Shown: one piece after another, positions 9,391 through 17,805 of the stretch
How the letters are laid out: the number at the start of each line of letters is the position of its first letter
Numbering within the stretch: the stretch's first letter is position 1
NCBI RefSeq assembly: GCF_005121165.3
Contig: NZ_CP034413.3
Location: 1,426,001-1,490,000, forward strand
Length of the DNA: 64,000 nt
Origin: Dysosmobacter welbionis
GTDB taxonomy: Bacteria > Bacillota > Clostridia > Oscillospirales > Oscillospiraceae
Direction: 5' to 3'
Made by a program: the position numbers and the translations under genes
Notes under the pieces: generated by a model
The model's input: only the letters and a program-made list of their open reading frames with translations
The model's database searches: none
Told to the model about the DNA's origin: nothing

Positions 9391-10125
9391 TTAGCAGCCG
9401 CAGCCACAGGGATTGCAGCCGCATCCGGCATAAGGATTGGGCACCTGATAGGCCGGGACAGGCATGGGATTGATGCGGCGGATCAGCTCGGCAGTCTGCG
9501 CTTCCTGGTTAGCGGTAATAAAAGCATTCTGCGCCGCCTGAGAAGCCTGGAACTTCAGGCTCTGGTTTTCAGCCGTCAGAGTAGCGATCTTGTCCTGGGT
9601 CAGGAAGTCCAGGATCGCGCGGCTGTTGGCATTGGCGTTGTCGATGATGTCGCGGGTGCTGGACTGGATGGTGTTGCGGGTATCGCAAGCCTGGGTAGCC
9701 ATGTCATAGCGGACACCGTCAATGCTCCGCTGAGTATCGCAGCAGCACTGCGCCAGCTGGGCGCCGAGGGCGTTAAAGCCCGCCTGCGTCTGATAGCCCA
9801 GGTTGCACACAGCGGTATCCACGCCATGGAAGCCGTTGCTCACGGCATCCCGGATGGAGGTCTGGCCGTTCTGGAGACCGTTCAGGGCGAAGCCCTCGTT
9901 GATGTCGGAGCGTGTAGCGTAACCCTGGAATCCAGGCCCGTTTGCTCCGCCAAAACCTCCGCCGAAGCCATTACCCCAGCCGCCTCCAAAGGCCCCCCAA
10001 ATGAGAAACAAAATAATCCAGGCAGACCAGTCTCCACCCCACATGGAACCATTGCCGCCATAGCCACCAGCGGAATACGCAGGAGCTACCGGCATAGTCA
10101 GAGTTGCGTCATTACTAAGAGACAT
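9391..10125 (-). CDS. Phage protein with Gly-rich N-terminus and Cys-rich tail
   Basis: 244 residues. A hydrophobic/Trp segment (about residues 33-45) runs into a Gly-Phe-rich stretch. Then come a long helical central part with NTIQSSTRDIIDNANANSRAI-type heptads and a C-terminus of Gly-Cys-Asn-Pro repeats (GCGCNPCGCGC). The ATG at 10125 follows AAAGGAGAAAGT. Proteins of this architecture are frequent in Clostridia prophages but have no assigned role that I know. Confidence 0.65.
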   Translation of the reverse strand: MSLSNDATLTMPVAPAYSAGGYGGNGSMWGGDWSAWIILFLIWGAFGGGWGNGFGGGFGGANGPGFQGYATRSDINEGFALNGLQNGQTSIRDAVSNGFHGVDTAVCNLGYQTQAGFNALGAQLAQCCCDTQRSIDGVRYDMATQACDTRNTIQSSTRDIIDNANANSRAILDFLTQDKIATLTAENQSLKFQASQAAQNAFITANQEAQTAELIRRINPMPVPAYQVPNPYAGCGCNPCGCGC

Positions 10126-10292
10126 ATAACTTTCTCCTTTGTAAAAATATTTATAAATGCGGCCGCATCTATATACTTTTTGATGTTTTTGTGCTATAAT
10201 TGTTATGCGTGGATAGGGTCGCTCCCGACAAGCCGTTACCCTGACGGTTTCCACGCAATCTGACAATCAGGGCGCATGAAAGGGTAAATGCG

Positions 10293-10963
10293 ATGGAACA
10301 AAAAAGAATCTATAAACCATATTTCGATGTGAACGAGTACATCGGAAAACGGAGCAATTACTTGACTGTAATTGGACTGGCTGAAAGAAAGCCAGACGAT
10401 ACCAGTTGGAGGTTGCGATGCCGATGTGATTGCGGTGGGACAATTGATGTATTGCCTTATCAATTCAAAAACGGAGCCGTAAAAAGTTGCGGTTGTCTCA
10501 GAAATACCATCTACACCAAACAAGACGGCCGCAGTAAGCATCCCTTGTATGGAATCTGGCGACAGATGATGCAACGGTGTTACAATGAGAAGTCAAAAAT
10601 CTATCGCCGTTATGGTGGCCGTGGGATTTATGTTTGCGAAGAATGGCATGATTTTTCAAGTTTGTTGAGTGGTCTGATTCTATTGGCGGTAGGCCGGAGG
10701 GTTATACGCTGGACAGAAGGGATAATGACGGCCCCTATTGTCCTGAGAACTGCCGCTGGGCAACGATGAAAACGCAGAATATAAACAAGTCCGATAACAT
10801 TGTGATTGAGTACAATGGACGGACTCAAACGCTTGTGGAATGGGCAAAAGAATTAGGAATTAACTGGGTCACATTTCACAACCGATATGTGCGTGGCTGG
10901 AGCATTGAGAGAATGATGACAGAGCCAGTCCACACAAAACCTGACCGAACGGCGGGGGCTTAA
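10293..10963 (+). CDS. HNH/AP2-type homing endonuclease-like protein, frameshifted
   Basis: A Zn-binding N-terminal part (CRCDCGG, SCGCL), the YGIWRQMMQRCYNEKS / YGGRGI segment and the HNH-like RRDNDGPYCPENCRWA motif are recognisable. The reading frame is lost near 10660 and resumes in another frame through 10963; one extra T in a short T-run restores it. It stands on the plus strand inside the minus-strand block, as expected of a self-inserted homing gene. As written it is inactive; with the base restored it is about 223 residues. Confidence 0.75.
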
Positions 10964-10975
10964 TGCCCCTGCTGT

Positions 10976-11197
10976 TTATTTCCCAAACATACCCCGCATC
11001 CCCTCAAACATGCCCTGCATCTGCTGGGCCTGCTTTTGGACTTGGTTGAGCTGATCTTGGGAAATGCGTCCAGAGGATACCATCTCTTGTATCATGGCGT
11101 TGGGGTCTTTGCCCCGCATCTGCTGCATGAAGGATTGAAACTGCTGCATCATGTTGGGCTGTCTGTTGCCGCCCATAGCCTGATAAAACGGGTTCAT
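10976..11197 (-). CDS. Small Met/Gln-rich phage protein
   Basis: 73 residues, rich in Met and Gln (QQFQSFMQQMRG, QAQQMQGMF), predicted helical, no domain recognised. Its start overlaps the end of the upstream gene by 4 bp, so the two are probably translationally coupled. Confidence 0.6.
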   Translation of the reverse strand: MNPFYQAMGGNRQPNMMQQFQSFMQQMRGKDPNAMIQEMVSSGRISQDQLNQVQKQAQQMQGMFEGMRGMFGK

Positions 11198-11601
11198 TCT
11201 GCATCCTCCTTATCTTTTGCCGCCAGCGCATCCAGGCGGGCCTCCAACGCTTCCAAGCGGGACAGGGGCGCATACTCTACCGTTGGAGCCTGCGGGGCCT
11301 GTACGGGCCTCTGATTGCGCTCTACAAGGTCATATATCTTCATGCTGGGCTTGCCGCTTGCGTCCGCCTGTTTGAGATAGACCACTGGGGCGTTACTGTC
11401 CCACAAGGTAACGGCAGAGTTAGGCGCCACCAGATAATTTGCCGCCTCCATCTCGCTCTGCACCCACACAATAGACGGAGATGCCGGGGCTTGCTGCGGC
11501 TGCTGCATGGGTTGATAGGACTGCCGCAGCTGCGTCAGCTGGTCCGCCATAGGCGGCTGATACGGTTGGTACGGCTGATAGTAATAGGGATAGTTCGGCA
11601 T
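11194..11601 (-). CDS. Phage protein with Pro/Tyr-rich N-terminus
   Basis: 135 residues: a disordered YYYQPYQPYQPP start, a central beta-like part (IVWVQSEMEAANYLVAPNSAV), and a C-terminal coiled coil (LEALEARLDALAAK). This layout recurs in Firmicutes phages next to similar small genes. Function unknown. Confidence 0.65.
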   Translation of the reverse strand: MPNYPYYYQPYQPYQPPMADQLTQLRQSYQPMQQPQQAPASPSIVWVQSEMEAANYLVAPNSAVTLWDSNAPVVYLKQADASGKPSMKIYDLVERNQRPVQAPQAPTVEYAPLSRLEALEARLDALAAKDKEDAE

Positions 11602-11607
11602 CTCACG

Positions 11608-11970
11608 TCATCCTTTCTGCCAGTAGTACAGCACAGTTTCGTGTTCACTGTGCCATGTATCGTAGATCACACCATCCTGCAGGCATACCACATGGCCGGA
11701 CAGGGCCAGAATGTAAGTCCCGTTTGGATGCCCCATCGCAAACTCCGCCACGGTCATATCCTCGGGCGCCATGTCCCGCCGGAAGCCATGCCGCCGGAGG
11801 TAAGCGCCCCATGTGGCGTTGGCGCTTGGCATATCACCCCTCACAGCGCCCTCAATGCAGAGGCCAAGATATGTCCTGTACCAGTCCTGCTCCAGCGCCT
11901 TCGAGATGGCCCGGACGGTGCAATCCCCCACATTTTTCTCGTAGGGGTTCGGATTGTAAAATTCAAACAT
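11608..11970 (-). CDS. Phage protein with papain-like Cys-His-Asp pattern
   Basis: 120 residues. GDCTVRAI near residue 16, GHVV near 95 and YDTW near 104 are in the order expected of a papain-fold Cys-His-Asp/Asn site. The ATG at 11970 overlaps the stop of the preceding small gene. Peptidase activity is inference from the pattern alone; no transglutaminase or NlpC signature is clear. Confidence 0.55.
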   Translation of the reverse strand: MFEFYNPNPYEKNVGDCTVRAISKALEQDWYRTYLGLCIEGAVRGDMPSANATWGAYLRRHGFRRDMAPEDMTVAEFAMGHPNGTYILALSGHVVCLQDGVIYDTWHSEHETVLYYWQKG

Positions 11971-12133
11971 ATTGCTTTCGGTCGTCATACAAAAGCTCAT
12001 TCTGCCGGATAAACCGTTCCAATCCGGAGAAATCTCCCTCCGCCGCATACTTCTCGCAGGTGTCTCTTGCTGTGGACTCCGTGAAGCCACAGGCCACCAA
12101 CCGGGCCACCAGTTCTGAACCATTCAGAATCAA
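11963..12133 (-). CDS. Small UBA-like helical phage protein
   Basis: About 56 residues from a TTG preceded by AAGGACG; an ATG at 12154 is an alternative. LVARLVACGFTESTARDTCEKY followed by GDFSGLERFI resembles a three-helix UBA-like fold. It overlaps the following gene by 8 bp. Function unknown. Confidence 0.5.
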   Translation of the reverse strand: MILNGSELVARLVACGFTESTARDTCEKYAAEGDFSGLERFIRQNELLYDDRKQYV

Positions 12134-12234
12134 CTTAAAACACGTCCTTATCATTGAAATCAGGAGGCCGCAAGGAGGGCGGCGACGTGTACCAGCCCTT
12201 GTTCCTTACGTCCTCCTGATGATATTTTCGCAAA

Positions 12235-12270
12235 AAAAGCCCCCGCCTGGGTGGTTCCCAAGCGGGGTTT
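12235..12270 (-). terminator. Rho-independent terminator inside the late operon
   Basis: Read leftwards, CCCCGCTTGGG and CCCAGGCGGGG form a strong stem followed by seven Ts. It lies directly after the HTH gene at 12279 and would separate the lysis transcript from the accessory genes to its left. Confidence 0.85.
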
Positions 12271-12278
12271 AGGTGAAA

Positions 12279-12527
12279 TTATGTGAAATGTAGTTTTTGA
12301 GCTGTGCTTTCAACTTTGCGGAGAATCCGTTTGAGTCGATAAGAGATGGTTGACCGCTCCCAGCCGAACTCCGCTGCAATGTCGATCTGCGGGACTTGGT
12401 CGATCAGGTAGCGCCGGGCAATGTCCGTATCGTCGTTCCCAAGATTAGCTTCCCGGATGGCCGTCTCCATCTCGGAGCGCATAAGGCCATCCAGGCTATC
12501 CGGTAATCTGACACGGGCAGTTGCCAC
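12279..12527 (-). CDS. Sigma-70-region-4-like HTH protein
   Basis: 82 residues. DTDIARRYLIDQVPQIDIAAEFGWERSTISYRLKRILRKV is a helix-turn-helix like those in late-gene regulators and sigma region 4. The GTG start follows AAAGGACG. It is encoded just behind the endolysin and just before a terminator. It could regulate late transcription; the target is unknown. Confidence 0.65.
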   Translation of the reverse strand: MATARVRLPDSLDGLMRSEMETAIREANLGNDDTDIARRYLIDQVPQIDIAAEFGWERSTISYRLKRILRKVESTAQKLHFT

Positions 12528-12531
12528 AGTT

Positions 12532-13227
12532 TCACGTCCTTTCGATCAGCTCCCAAAGCCGATGCAACATCGTGCACATCTGCTGCCGGGTAACGGGCTG
12601 GGAGAGCATCAGGTCTCCCTCGCTGTTGCCCGTCAGGATGCCGTTCTTTACGGCCCATTCCACGCCCTCCTTGTGGGCGCCGCTGGGTGTATTGTCCATG
12701 ATCTTGACCTCCAGTCTCTTCTTGAACTCTGCCCACTTCTGGGCGTTCACCAAGTACGACGGGCAGTGCTTCCCAGTCACGTCAAAGTGACGGTACACGT
12801 TCTCAATGGGGATGTGATACTTCTCCATCAGCTCCCGGCCCAGAGCGGCAGCGTTGGCAAGGGTTGCCTCGCTGGCCTGATAGACACCGTTCCGGATGGT
12901 GTCACACATCTCAATGCTGATAGAGTTGGTATTGGTGATGACGCCGTACATGGTGCCGCCGCCAGTCTTGTCGGCGTTGGCGTACTTGCTGCCGCCGACG
13001 GACCACGCAATCTTCAGATCGGGGACGGACAGATATACGGTGGTATCGTCCACAAAGTAATGGGCACTGGCCTTGACGATGTTCCGCTGGAAGTACGCGG
13101 CGTTGTTTGCCGCCTTGTCCCCGTCATTCCCGGTGTAGTGGTACACCAGATACCGGATTTGGCTGGCATTCCGGGAACCGCCATAGTTCCCGGAGTTCGC
13201 CAGCTGCTCCTTTATCGTGTAGCTCAT
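12532..13227 (-). CDS. Endolysin: N-acetylmuramoyl-L-alanine amidase with SLH-like C-terminus
   Basis: 231 residues. The Amidase_2 (PGRP-like) domain occupies residues 20-165, with zinc ligands at His30, His147 and Cys155. It cleaves the amide bond between MurNAc and the stem peptide. The C-terminus (VEWAVKNGILTG ... VTRQQMCTMLHR) resembles an S-layer-homology repeat that would bind the wall. The holin gene directly upstream overlaps it by 4 bp, forming a lysis cassette. Confidence 0.93.
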   Translation of the reverse strand: MSYTIKEQLANSGNYGGSRNASQIRYLVYHYTGNDGDKAANNAAYFQRNIVKASAHYFVDDTTVYLSVPDLKIAWSVGGSKYANADKTGGGTMYGVITNTNSISIEMCDTIRNGVYQASEATLANAAALGRELMEKYHIPIENVYRHFDVTGKHCPSYLVNAQKWAEFKKRLEVKIMDNTPSGAHKEGVEWAVKNGILTGNSEGDLMLSQPVTRQQMCTMLHRLWELIERT

Positions 13228-13499
13228 TTACTGTCACTTCCCAGCTGCTTGATTACCTGGTTGGCTCCGGTAGCAGCCAGACCGCTCACAATGCCCACAG
13301 CCGCCGCAGTGATGTAGTCCGTGGCCGGGAAGTCCGGCATAAGGAACATACCTACCACACCCAGCACAGCACCGCAGACACCGCAAATGATAGGGATGAA
13401 CTTGCTGTCCAGAGAGGACGCTTTCACGCCCTGCCCAATCAGCAGGCAGATGACGGTGATAGCCGCCACTCCGGTGATGCCAAGAGAGGAAATGTCCAT
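13224..13499 (-). CDS. Holin
   Basis: 91 residues with three hydrophobic segments (about 8-24, 36-54, 61-76), short loops and a polar C-terminus (NQVIKQLGSDSK), as in small Firmicutes phage holins. It would permeabilise the membrane for endolysin release. Its stop overlaps the endolysin start. Confidence 0.85.
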   Translation of the reverse strand: MDISSLGITGVAAITVICLLIGQGVKASSLDSKFIPIICGVCGAVLGVVGMFLMPDFPATDYITAAAVGIVSGLAATGANQVIKQLGSDSK

Positions 13500-13513
13500 A
13501 TCAGACCTCCCGA

Positions 13514-13831
13514 TTACACTCGGATGGCCTTGACGGCATAACCGTCTGCATCATAGGTCACATCAAACTTTCCGCGCTTGGTATTCTGGCGAACCACTTG
13601 TCCGGCAAGCGCCTGATTTCGGCCCATGTCTACCTTGTCCGGAAGAGGCTCCTTTTCCTCGCCGGGAAGGAATCCCTCCGCCATCTCTGCCTCGGTCCAT
13701 CCGCCATCGGGGTTCTTTTCGGGGTTCAGGGAGAATCCGGCGCCAGCCTCAACCAGCAGCTTGTTGGCATCCTCCACAGTAATCTTGCCGCTCTTGAAGT
13801 CATCGATGATGTTATTGATGGTCTTGTTCAT
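13514..13831 (-). CDS. Phage protein of unknown function near the lysis cassette
   Basis: 105 residues: an N-terminal helical hairpin (DDFKSGKITVEDANKLLVEAG) and a polar C-terminal part (YDADGYAVKAIRV). A GAAAGGAGC precedes the ATG. No family recognised. Confidence 0.6.
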   Translation of the reverse strand: MNKTINNIIDDFKSGKITVEDANKLLVEAGAGFSLNPEKNPDGGWTEAEMAEGFLPGEEKEPLPDKVDMGRNQALAGQVVRQNTKRGKFDVTYDADGYAVKAIRV

Positions 13832-13974
13832 GATTGGTAGCTCCTTTCAAATTTCCGGCTTGACCGCCGGTTGATGATGATGTAAGATGCAGGTGTGCCC
13901 CCCTCCTTATTGATGTGGTTTTACTTTTTTCCATATCGGGGCACTCGCGGCGCTCCTTCGGGGGCGTCGCTTTT

Positions 13975-14301
13975 TTACAGCCCAATGCGGGCCAAAACAA
14001 ACGCAATTACCGCCGCCAGCACCGCCCACACGGACTTGTCCACGATGGCCTCCCACCGCTTTTTCGGCTTGGCCTGCTCGGCCTCCTGCCATGAGATCAG
14101 CCGGTCCAGCTTCTCCATGATATTGTCGTACTGCTCATTCCGGGCGGCCTCCGCCTTTTCCAGTTCCCGCATCCGGTTAAAGAGTTCTTTGTGGGTGTTG
14201 CGGGACGCCTCCCGCCATTCCGACATCTGCTTTTCCAGCATGTTGGCTTTCTGGAGGCCCAGGCAATCCCTTTGCGGGTCCAGGATGCACTTCTCGTCCA
14301 T
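13975..14301 (-). CDS. XhlA-like membrane-anchored coiled-coil protein
   Basis: 108 residues: an N-terminal coiled coil (about 20-80), a basic stretch (KPKKRW) and one C-terminal transmembrane segment (VWAVLAAVIAFVLARIGL). This is the layout of XhlA/hemolysin-like proteins that assist holins. Its place before the holin supports a lysis role. Confidence 0.7.
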   Translation of the reverse strand: MDEKCILDPQRDCLGLQKANMLEKQMSEWREASRNTHKELFNRMRELEKAEAARNEQYDNIMEKLDRLISWQEAEQAKPKKRWEAIVDKSVWAVLAAVIAFVLARIGL

Positions 14302-14302
14302 T

Positions 14303-14458
14303 TTACTCTGCCGCCTCCGCAGTCAGCATCTTACTGAGGGCGCTGTATTCCTCCGGGGTCAGCCTGTCGGCGGCGAGATACACGTCCATCTTCTCCTGAA
14401 GGCCGTCAGTGCGGCCCCGGTCAATCAGCAGCTTGCAAAGATTGTATACAGTTGTCAT
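14303..14458 (-). CDS. XkdX-like small phage protein
   Basis: 51 residues, MTTVYNLCKLLIDRG... LTPEEYSALSKML. AAAGGAGCAGG precedes the ATG. The length and the start of two short helices fit the small XkdX-type proteins found between fibre and lysis genes. Function unknown. Confidence 0.6.
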   Translation of the reverse strand: MTTVYNLCKLLIDRGRTDGLQEKMDVYLAADRLTPEEYSALSKMLTAEAAE

Positions 14459-14476
14459 GGTCCTGCTCCTTTCCTG

Positions 14477-14746
14477 TCATACAGTGGTTGTGGTGAGTTC
14501 CAACATACACAGGCGTTCCTCATGGTCTGCCAGCATATCAAGAGTAATGTCCTCGGCTCCCGGTTCCGGCTCCGGCTGTCCATCGTCCTCCACGGTAATC
14601 TGCCCTTGGTATGCCTCCGCCTGGGCGATGGCGTAAGCCTCCTCTGTATAGGACACAACAACAGCAGTTAACACCGTCTCGATGTCCGGTTCCTCAGGGG
14701 TGCCGTGGTTGATCTCTGTTGCCAACTGATATTTGATGATCTTCAT
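14477..14746 (-). CDS. Small acidic phage protein behind the tail fibre
   Basis: 89 residues; the start at 14746 follows AAGGAGGGCACC. A beta-like N-terminus is followed by an acidic Pro/Glu stretch (GQPEPEPGAEDI) and a helix. Such proteins commonly follow fibre genes and may be fibre assembly factors; this is positional inference. Confidence 0.55.
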   Translation of the reverse strand: MKIIKYQLATEINHGTPEEPDIETVLTAVVVSYTEEAYAIAQAEAYQGQITVEDDGQPEPEPGAEDITLDMLADHEERLCMLELTTTTV

Positions 14747-14756
14747 GGTGCCCTCC

Positions 14757-15671
14757 TTAATCCGTGGTTTTGGTGTACTTGATAATCGCAACAGTATTTA
14801 ATTTAGATGATGTTGCTGCACTACTAAAACTTCCATTTGTATCAATCCCGACACGAGAAGTTGTTGCATATATTGAATCAACACCACCGCTCCCGACAAG
14901 ATTTATAGGTCCACTAAATCCGCTGCATTCAACGCATGACTCAAAATCAGATATACCATGCTCCACACTTTTAGAAGTATTATTTTCTAGCAGCCCGAGA
15001 CTCACCGCCTTGATGTGTATCGGCTTGCCGTTGTACCGCTCCACGGTGCGGTACTCGACGCCCAACTGCATGGGGGGATGCTCCCACTCAAACGGCTGCC
15101 AAGCAGACGGGTCTGACGATGATTTTTTTAATTTTATCATCCGCCATCCGCACAGCGCCGTGTCTGCACTGCCGATATTGGATAGCACTGCATAGTTGGC
15201 GTCACCCTTATATAAGAGCGATATCGTAGTACCCGCTTTGCCGTACACCGCAGGCGGATAGGCCAGCACCAGTTTTGCGGTCTTGTCAGGCATCCCGTCC
15301 AGTACGGCGTCTACCTTGGCGCAGTATGTCTCATAGGATTCTCCTGCGCTGGTGGTTTCAATGCTCTGCACCGCATCCCCAAAGCCAAACCCCGCGGGTG
15401 CCTTATTGGACAAAGCCGCCAGTACACCTCCAGACTGGACAGGTTTTGTACTGTCTTCTGTTGGTACAGCATCCGTCGGGACTGATAATGTAGTTGTGGA
15501 GCCACTTTGAGACAACTCGATATTGTCTCCTGCTTCAATGGTTAATGCATTGACACCATTAATAGTAGCTGCTGGTCCAGCAGGCCCTTGGATACCCTGT
15601 GCGCCCTGCGGTCCAGGTTCCCCTTGTGCTCCCTGTGGGCCTACAACCTGGCCCAAATCAATCTGCGGCAT
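14757..15671 (-). CDS. Tail fibre with short collagen-like domain
   Basis: 304 residues. A collagen-like Gly-X-Y stretch (about 11-34) is followed by a fibre shaft and a Ser/Gly-rich C-terminal head (residues 230-304) likely to bind the host surface. The second of two consecutive collagen-containing fibre genes. Confidence 0.75.
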   Translation of the reverse strand: MPQIDLGQVVGPQGAQGEPGPQGAQGIQGPAGPAATINGVNALTIEAGDNIELSQSGSTTTLSVPTDAVPTEDSTKPVQSGGVLAALSNKAPAGFGFGDAVQSIETTSAGESYETYCAKVDAVLDGMPDKTAKLVLAYPPAVYGKAGTTISLLYKGDANYAVLSNIGSADTALCGWRMIKLKKSSSDPSAWQPFEWEHPPMQLGVEYRTVERYNGKPIHIKAVSLGLLENNTSKSVEHGISDFESCVECSGFSGPINLVGSGGVDSIYATTSRVGIDTNGSFSSAATSSKLNTVAIIKYTKTTD

Positions 15672-15685
15672 GATACAGCCCTCCT

Positions 15686-16282
15686 TTAAGCAATATTTAG
15701 GTAGAGATGCCCGTCCTCTCCAATCTCAAAGTCGGGCGCGGAATCTCCGGTATAGTACAAGATCAAATGCCCATTTTCGTCTATGTTGAAAGCATATTGC
15801 CCTTCAGCCGCAACAGCTACGCCGCTGGGGCCTTGAGGGCCGGGCGGACCCTGAATTCCCTGCTGGCCTTGTGGTCCAGGCTCCCCCTGTTTGCCTCGCG
15901 GAATCCCGAAAGCAATGTGGAAAGATTCTGCAACCGCTGTTTTGGTGGCTGTGGCGTTGCTTTCAGGCGGTAGAGTTTCTGCCGATACGGTCATATTCTC
16001 AATGGCGTTTTTGGCGGTCTCAGCGGCATCTTTCGCGTTTTCCGCGCCTGTCCTTGCTTCCTCTGCCGCTTCTTTGGCTACGTCAGCTCCCTGTTTTGCA
16101 AGCTGCGCTTCTTCTGCCGCTTTTTGAGCCGCCGAAACTGACTCTGCAGCCGCAGCTTGCGCAAACTTTTTGATTAGCTCTCCCTTGATACTACGCGCCT
16201 GTGATTGTTGCTCTACAACTAGCAGGCTATCATTATCAAGTTGGGAAGCTACGGGAAGAGAACCTATCGTTTTGTCAGCCAT
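15686..16282 (-). CDS. Tail-associated protein with coiled coil and collagen-like repeats
   Basis: 198 residues from MADKTIGSLPVASQL. Residues 40-95 are an Ala/Glu-rich heptad region (trimeric coiled coil), followed near 130-152 by a Gly-X-Y collagen-like stretch and a short beta C-terminus ending in GEDGHLYLNIA. The start overlaps the stop of the preceding small gene. Likely a trimeric fibre or fibre adaptor. Confidence 0.75.
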   Translation of the reverse strand: MADKTIGSLPVASQLDNDSLLVVEQQSQARSIKGELIKKFAQAAAAESVSAAQKAAEEAQLAKQGADVAKEAAEEARTGAENAKDAAETAKNAIENMTVSAETLPPESNATATKTAVAESFHIAFGIPRGKQGEPGPQGQQGIQGPPGPQGPSGVAVAAEGQYAFNIDENGHLILYYTGDSAPDFEIGEDGHLYLNIA

Positions 16283-16442
16283 GCTTCTTCTCCGTTTCCT
16301 CCGGAGCGGATAGTTCCACCACGCGGCGCAGTTTAGCTCTAATAGCTGCAATGGCATCCACGGCGTCTCCGCTAACAGTCAGTGAGGACAAGATTGCATA
16401 GGCACTGGATGCCTCTTCATGGATTTTAGTCAAATCGGCCAT
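16275..16442 (-). CDS. Small phage protein between tail and fibre genes
   Basis: 55 residues (MADLTKIHEEASSAYAIL... EETEKKHG), predicted helical. It overlaps the tail gene at its start and the coiled-coil fibre gene at its end, which argues for translational coupling. No family recognised. Confidence 0.55.
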   Translation of the reverse strand: MADLTKIHEEASSAYAILSSLTVSGDAVDAIAAIRAKLRRVVELSAPEETEKKHG

Positions 16443-17805
16443 TCAATTTTCCCTCCAAATCTTTAATCTTTTTTTCGAGCTGCTGAATTTTGGCAATCGC
16501 CATAATCTGGATTTCTCCATATCGCAGGGTGTACAGGCCGTCCGGATGCTCCTCGCTGGGTAGTTCCGTGCAGAGCGCCGCGAAGTCGCTCTCCGGGATA
16601 CCTTCGTCCGCCAGGGCCTCCTGCACTTCCTGGGCGATCAGGCCAAAGTGGCGGCGTTTGTGCCCATCATAGACAAAGGTGCAGGGCTTCAGCCGGTCAA
16701 ATACACCCAGGTATTTCTCCACGTCATATTGCTTTTCTGTTTTCAGCCGCGCGTCGGAGGTTGTGGCCGGCTCCCCATTGATGAATACCGTGTCCCCGGT
16801 GATGGAGACCTGCGTACTGGTGCACACCACCGTGGAAACGCCGTCGTATCCCATCCGGGCGCCGTTGGTGGTGCAGATCACCACTGCCGCCTCGTTGCTG
16901 CTGGCAATGGCGATTCCCGCCGTTGAGCTGCCGGATGCTGTCATGCCAGACATATATCCAATATATCCGCCAAATGAACTTCCACTGGCTGTCCGGTACA
17001 CGTCCATTTTTCCGCCCAAATGGATATAGTTGGCACTAATTTCACCAGTTCGAATACAACCCCCAGAAATTAGGGTTGTCCCATCTGAAAGATCGGATTC
17101 AAACACTACATCTCCTGTGAACCTGATAGTCTGAGACGCGACTGTGATTCCATTGATTTCTAACCGGATTTGAGACGATGCGGTTCCGTTTGTGACGTCA
17201 AGCGTAATAGAGTTGACTGTCTGCTGAATCTGAGATACCTGATTTCCAAGTCCCTGTACAGTGCTGGTAATACTGTCAAGCTGGACACTGATAGATGCAG
17301 ACAACCCGTCGATCTCATTTGCGACTTCCAGGCGGATTTCTTCGGCGGTTTTGGTGATTAGGGAGTGGGTTTGGGCGAGCTGTCGGTTTGTTTCACGGCG
17401 TTCTTTGGATTCATAAGGGTATTCATCGTCAATTTCGTCCGATTCAGGGGCGGAAATGGTTGGAGCGCAGGCTCGGTCAAATAAGTTGTTGATAGAGGCG
17501 ATTACCGAATAATATCCGCCTACCGTCACCGCGTCCCCGATTTCTGCTGCAGGGTCCAAAAGTGCATCCGTCGCTGTATAAGGCTGATATGTTTTCCCGC
17601 TGATAGCGGCCAGGATACTGTTCGCCATCTCCTGCGTGCCCCATGGGCAGGTTACTTCGATAGCCCGGCCGGTATCGTCTCCAGCGGTATAGTAATGGTC
17701 GCTGTCTACGGACAAGTTGACTCTGCTGATGTTGGCGGGTATGTCTCCTGTCTCTAGCTCCCCGACGTGGGGCCCCAAAAAAAATTTGTCAGACAAGGAT
17801 TCTGT
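16426..17805 (-). CDS. Tail/host-contact protein with C-terminal S74 chaperone domain
   Basis: About 450 residues. A beta-rich N-terminal part continues the tail protein encoded immediately upstream. A coiled-coil/shaft region with heptads (about 150-250) follows. The C-terminus has the Peptidase_S74 intramolecular chaperone signature (SDARLKTEK... FDRLKPCTFVY... FGLIAQEVQ) that trimerises and then self-cleaves at the Ser. The true start is unclear because the frame changes against the upstream gene near 17790. Confidence 0.75.
   Translation of the reverse strand, partial: TESLSDKFFLGPHVGELETGDIPANISRVNLSVDSDHYYTAGDDTGRAIEVTCPWGTQEMANSILAAISGKTYQPYTATDALLDPAAEIGDAVTVGGYYSVIASINNLFDRACAPTISAPESDEIDDEYPYESKERRETNRQLAQTHSLITKTAEEIRLEVANEIDGLSASISVQLDSITSTVQGLGNQVSQIQQTVNSITLDVTNGTASSQIRLEINGITVASQTIRFTGDVVFESDLSDGTTLISGGCIRTGEISANYIHLGGKMDVYRTASGSSFGGYIGYMSGMTASGSSTAGIAIASSNEAAVVICTTNGARMGYDGVSTVVCTSTQVSITGDTVFINGEPATTSDARLKTEKQYDVEKYLGVFDRLKPCTFVYDGHKRRHFGLIAQEVQEALADEGIPESDFAALCTELPSEEHPDGLYTLRYGEIQIMAIAKIQQLEKKIKDLEGKLNGRFD

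Noticed and set aside
13948-13978. Plus-strand terminator in the phage late operon
   Set aside because: The stem and T-run are good, but no plus-strand gene lies upstream; it falls between two minus-strand genes and is likely chance or a weak attenuator.
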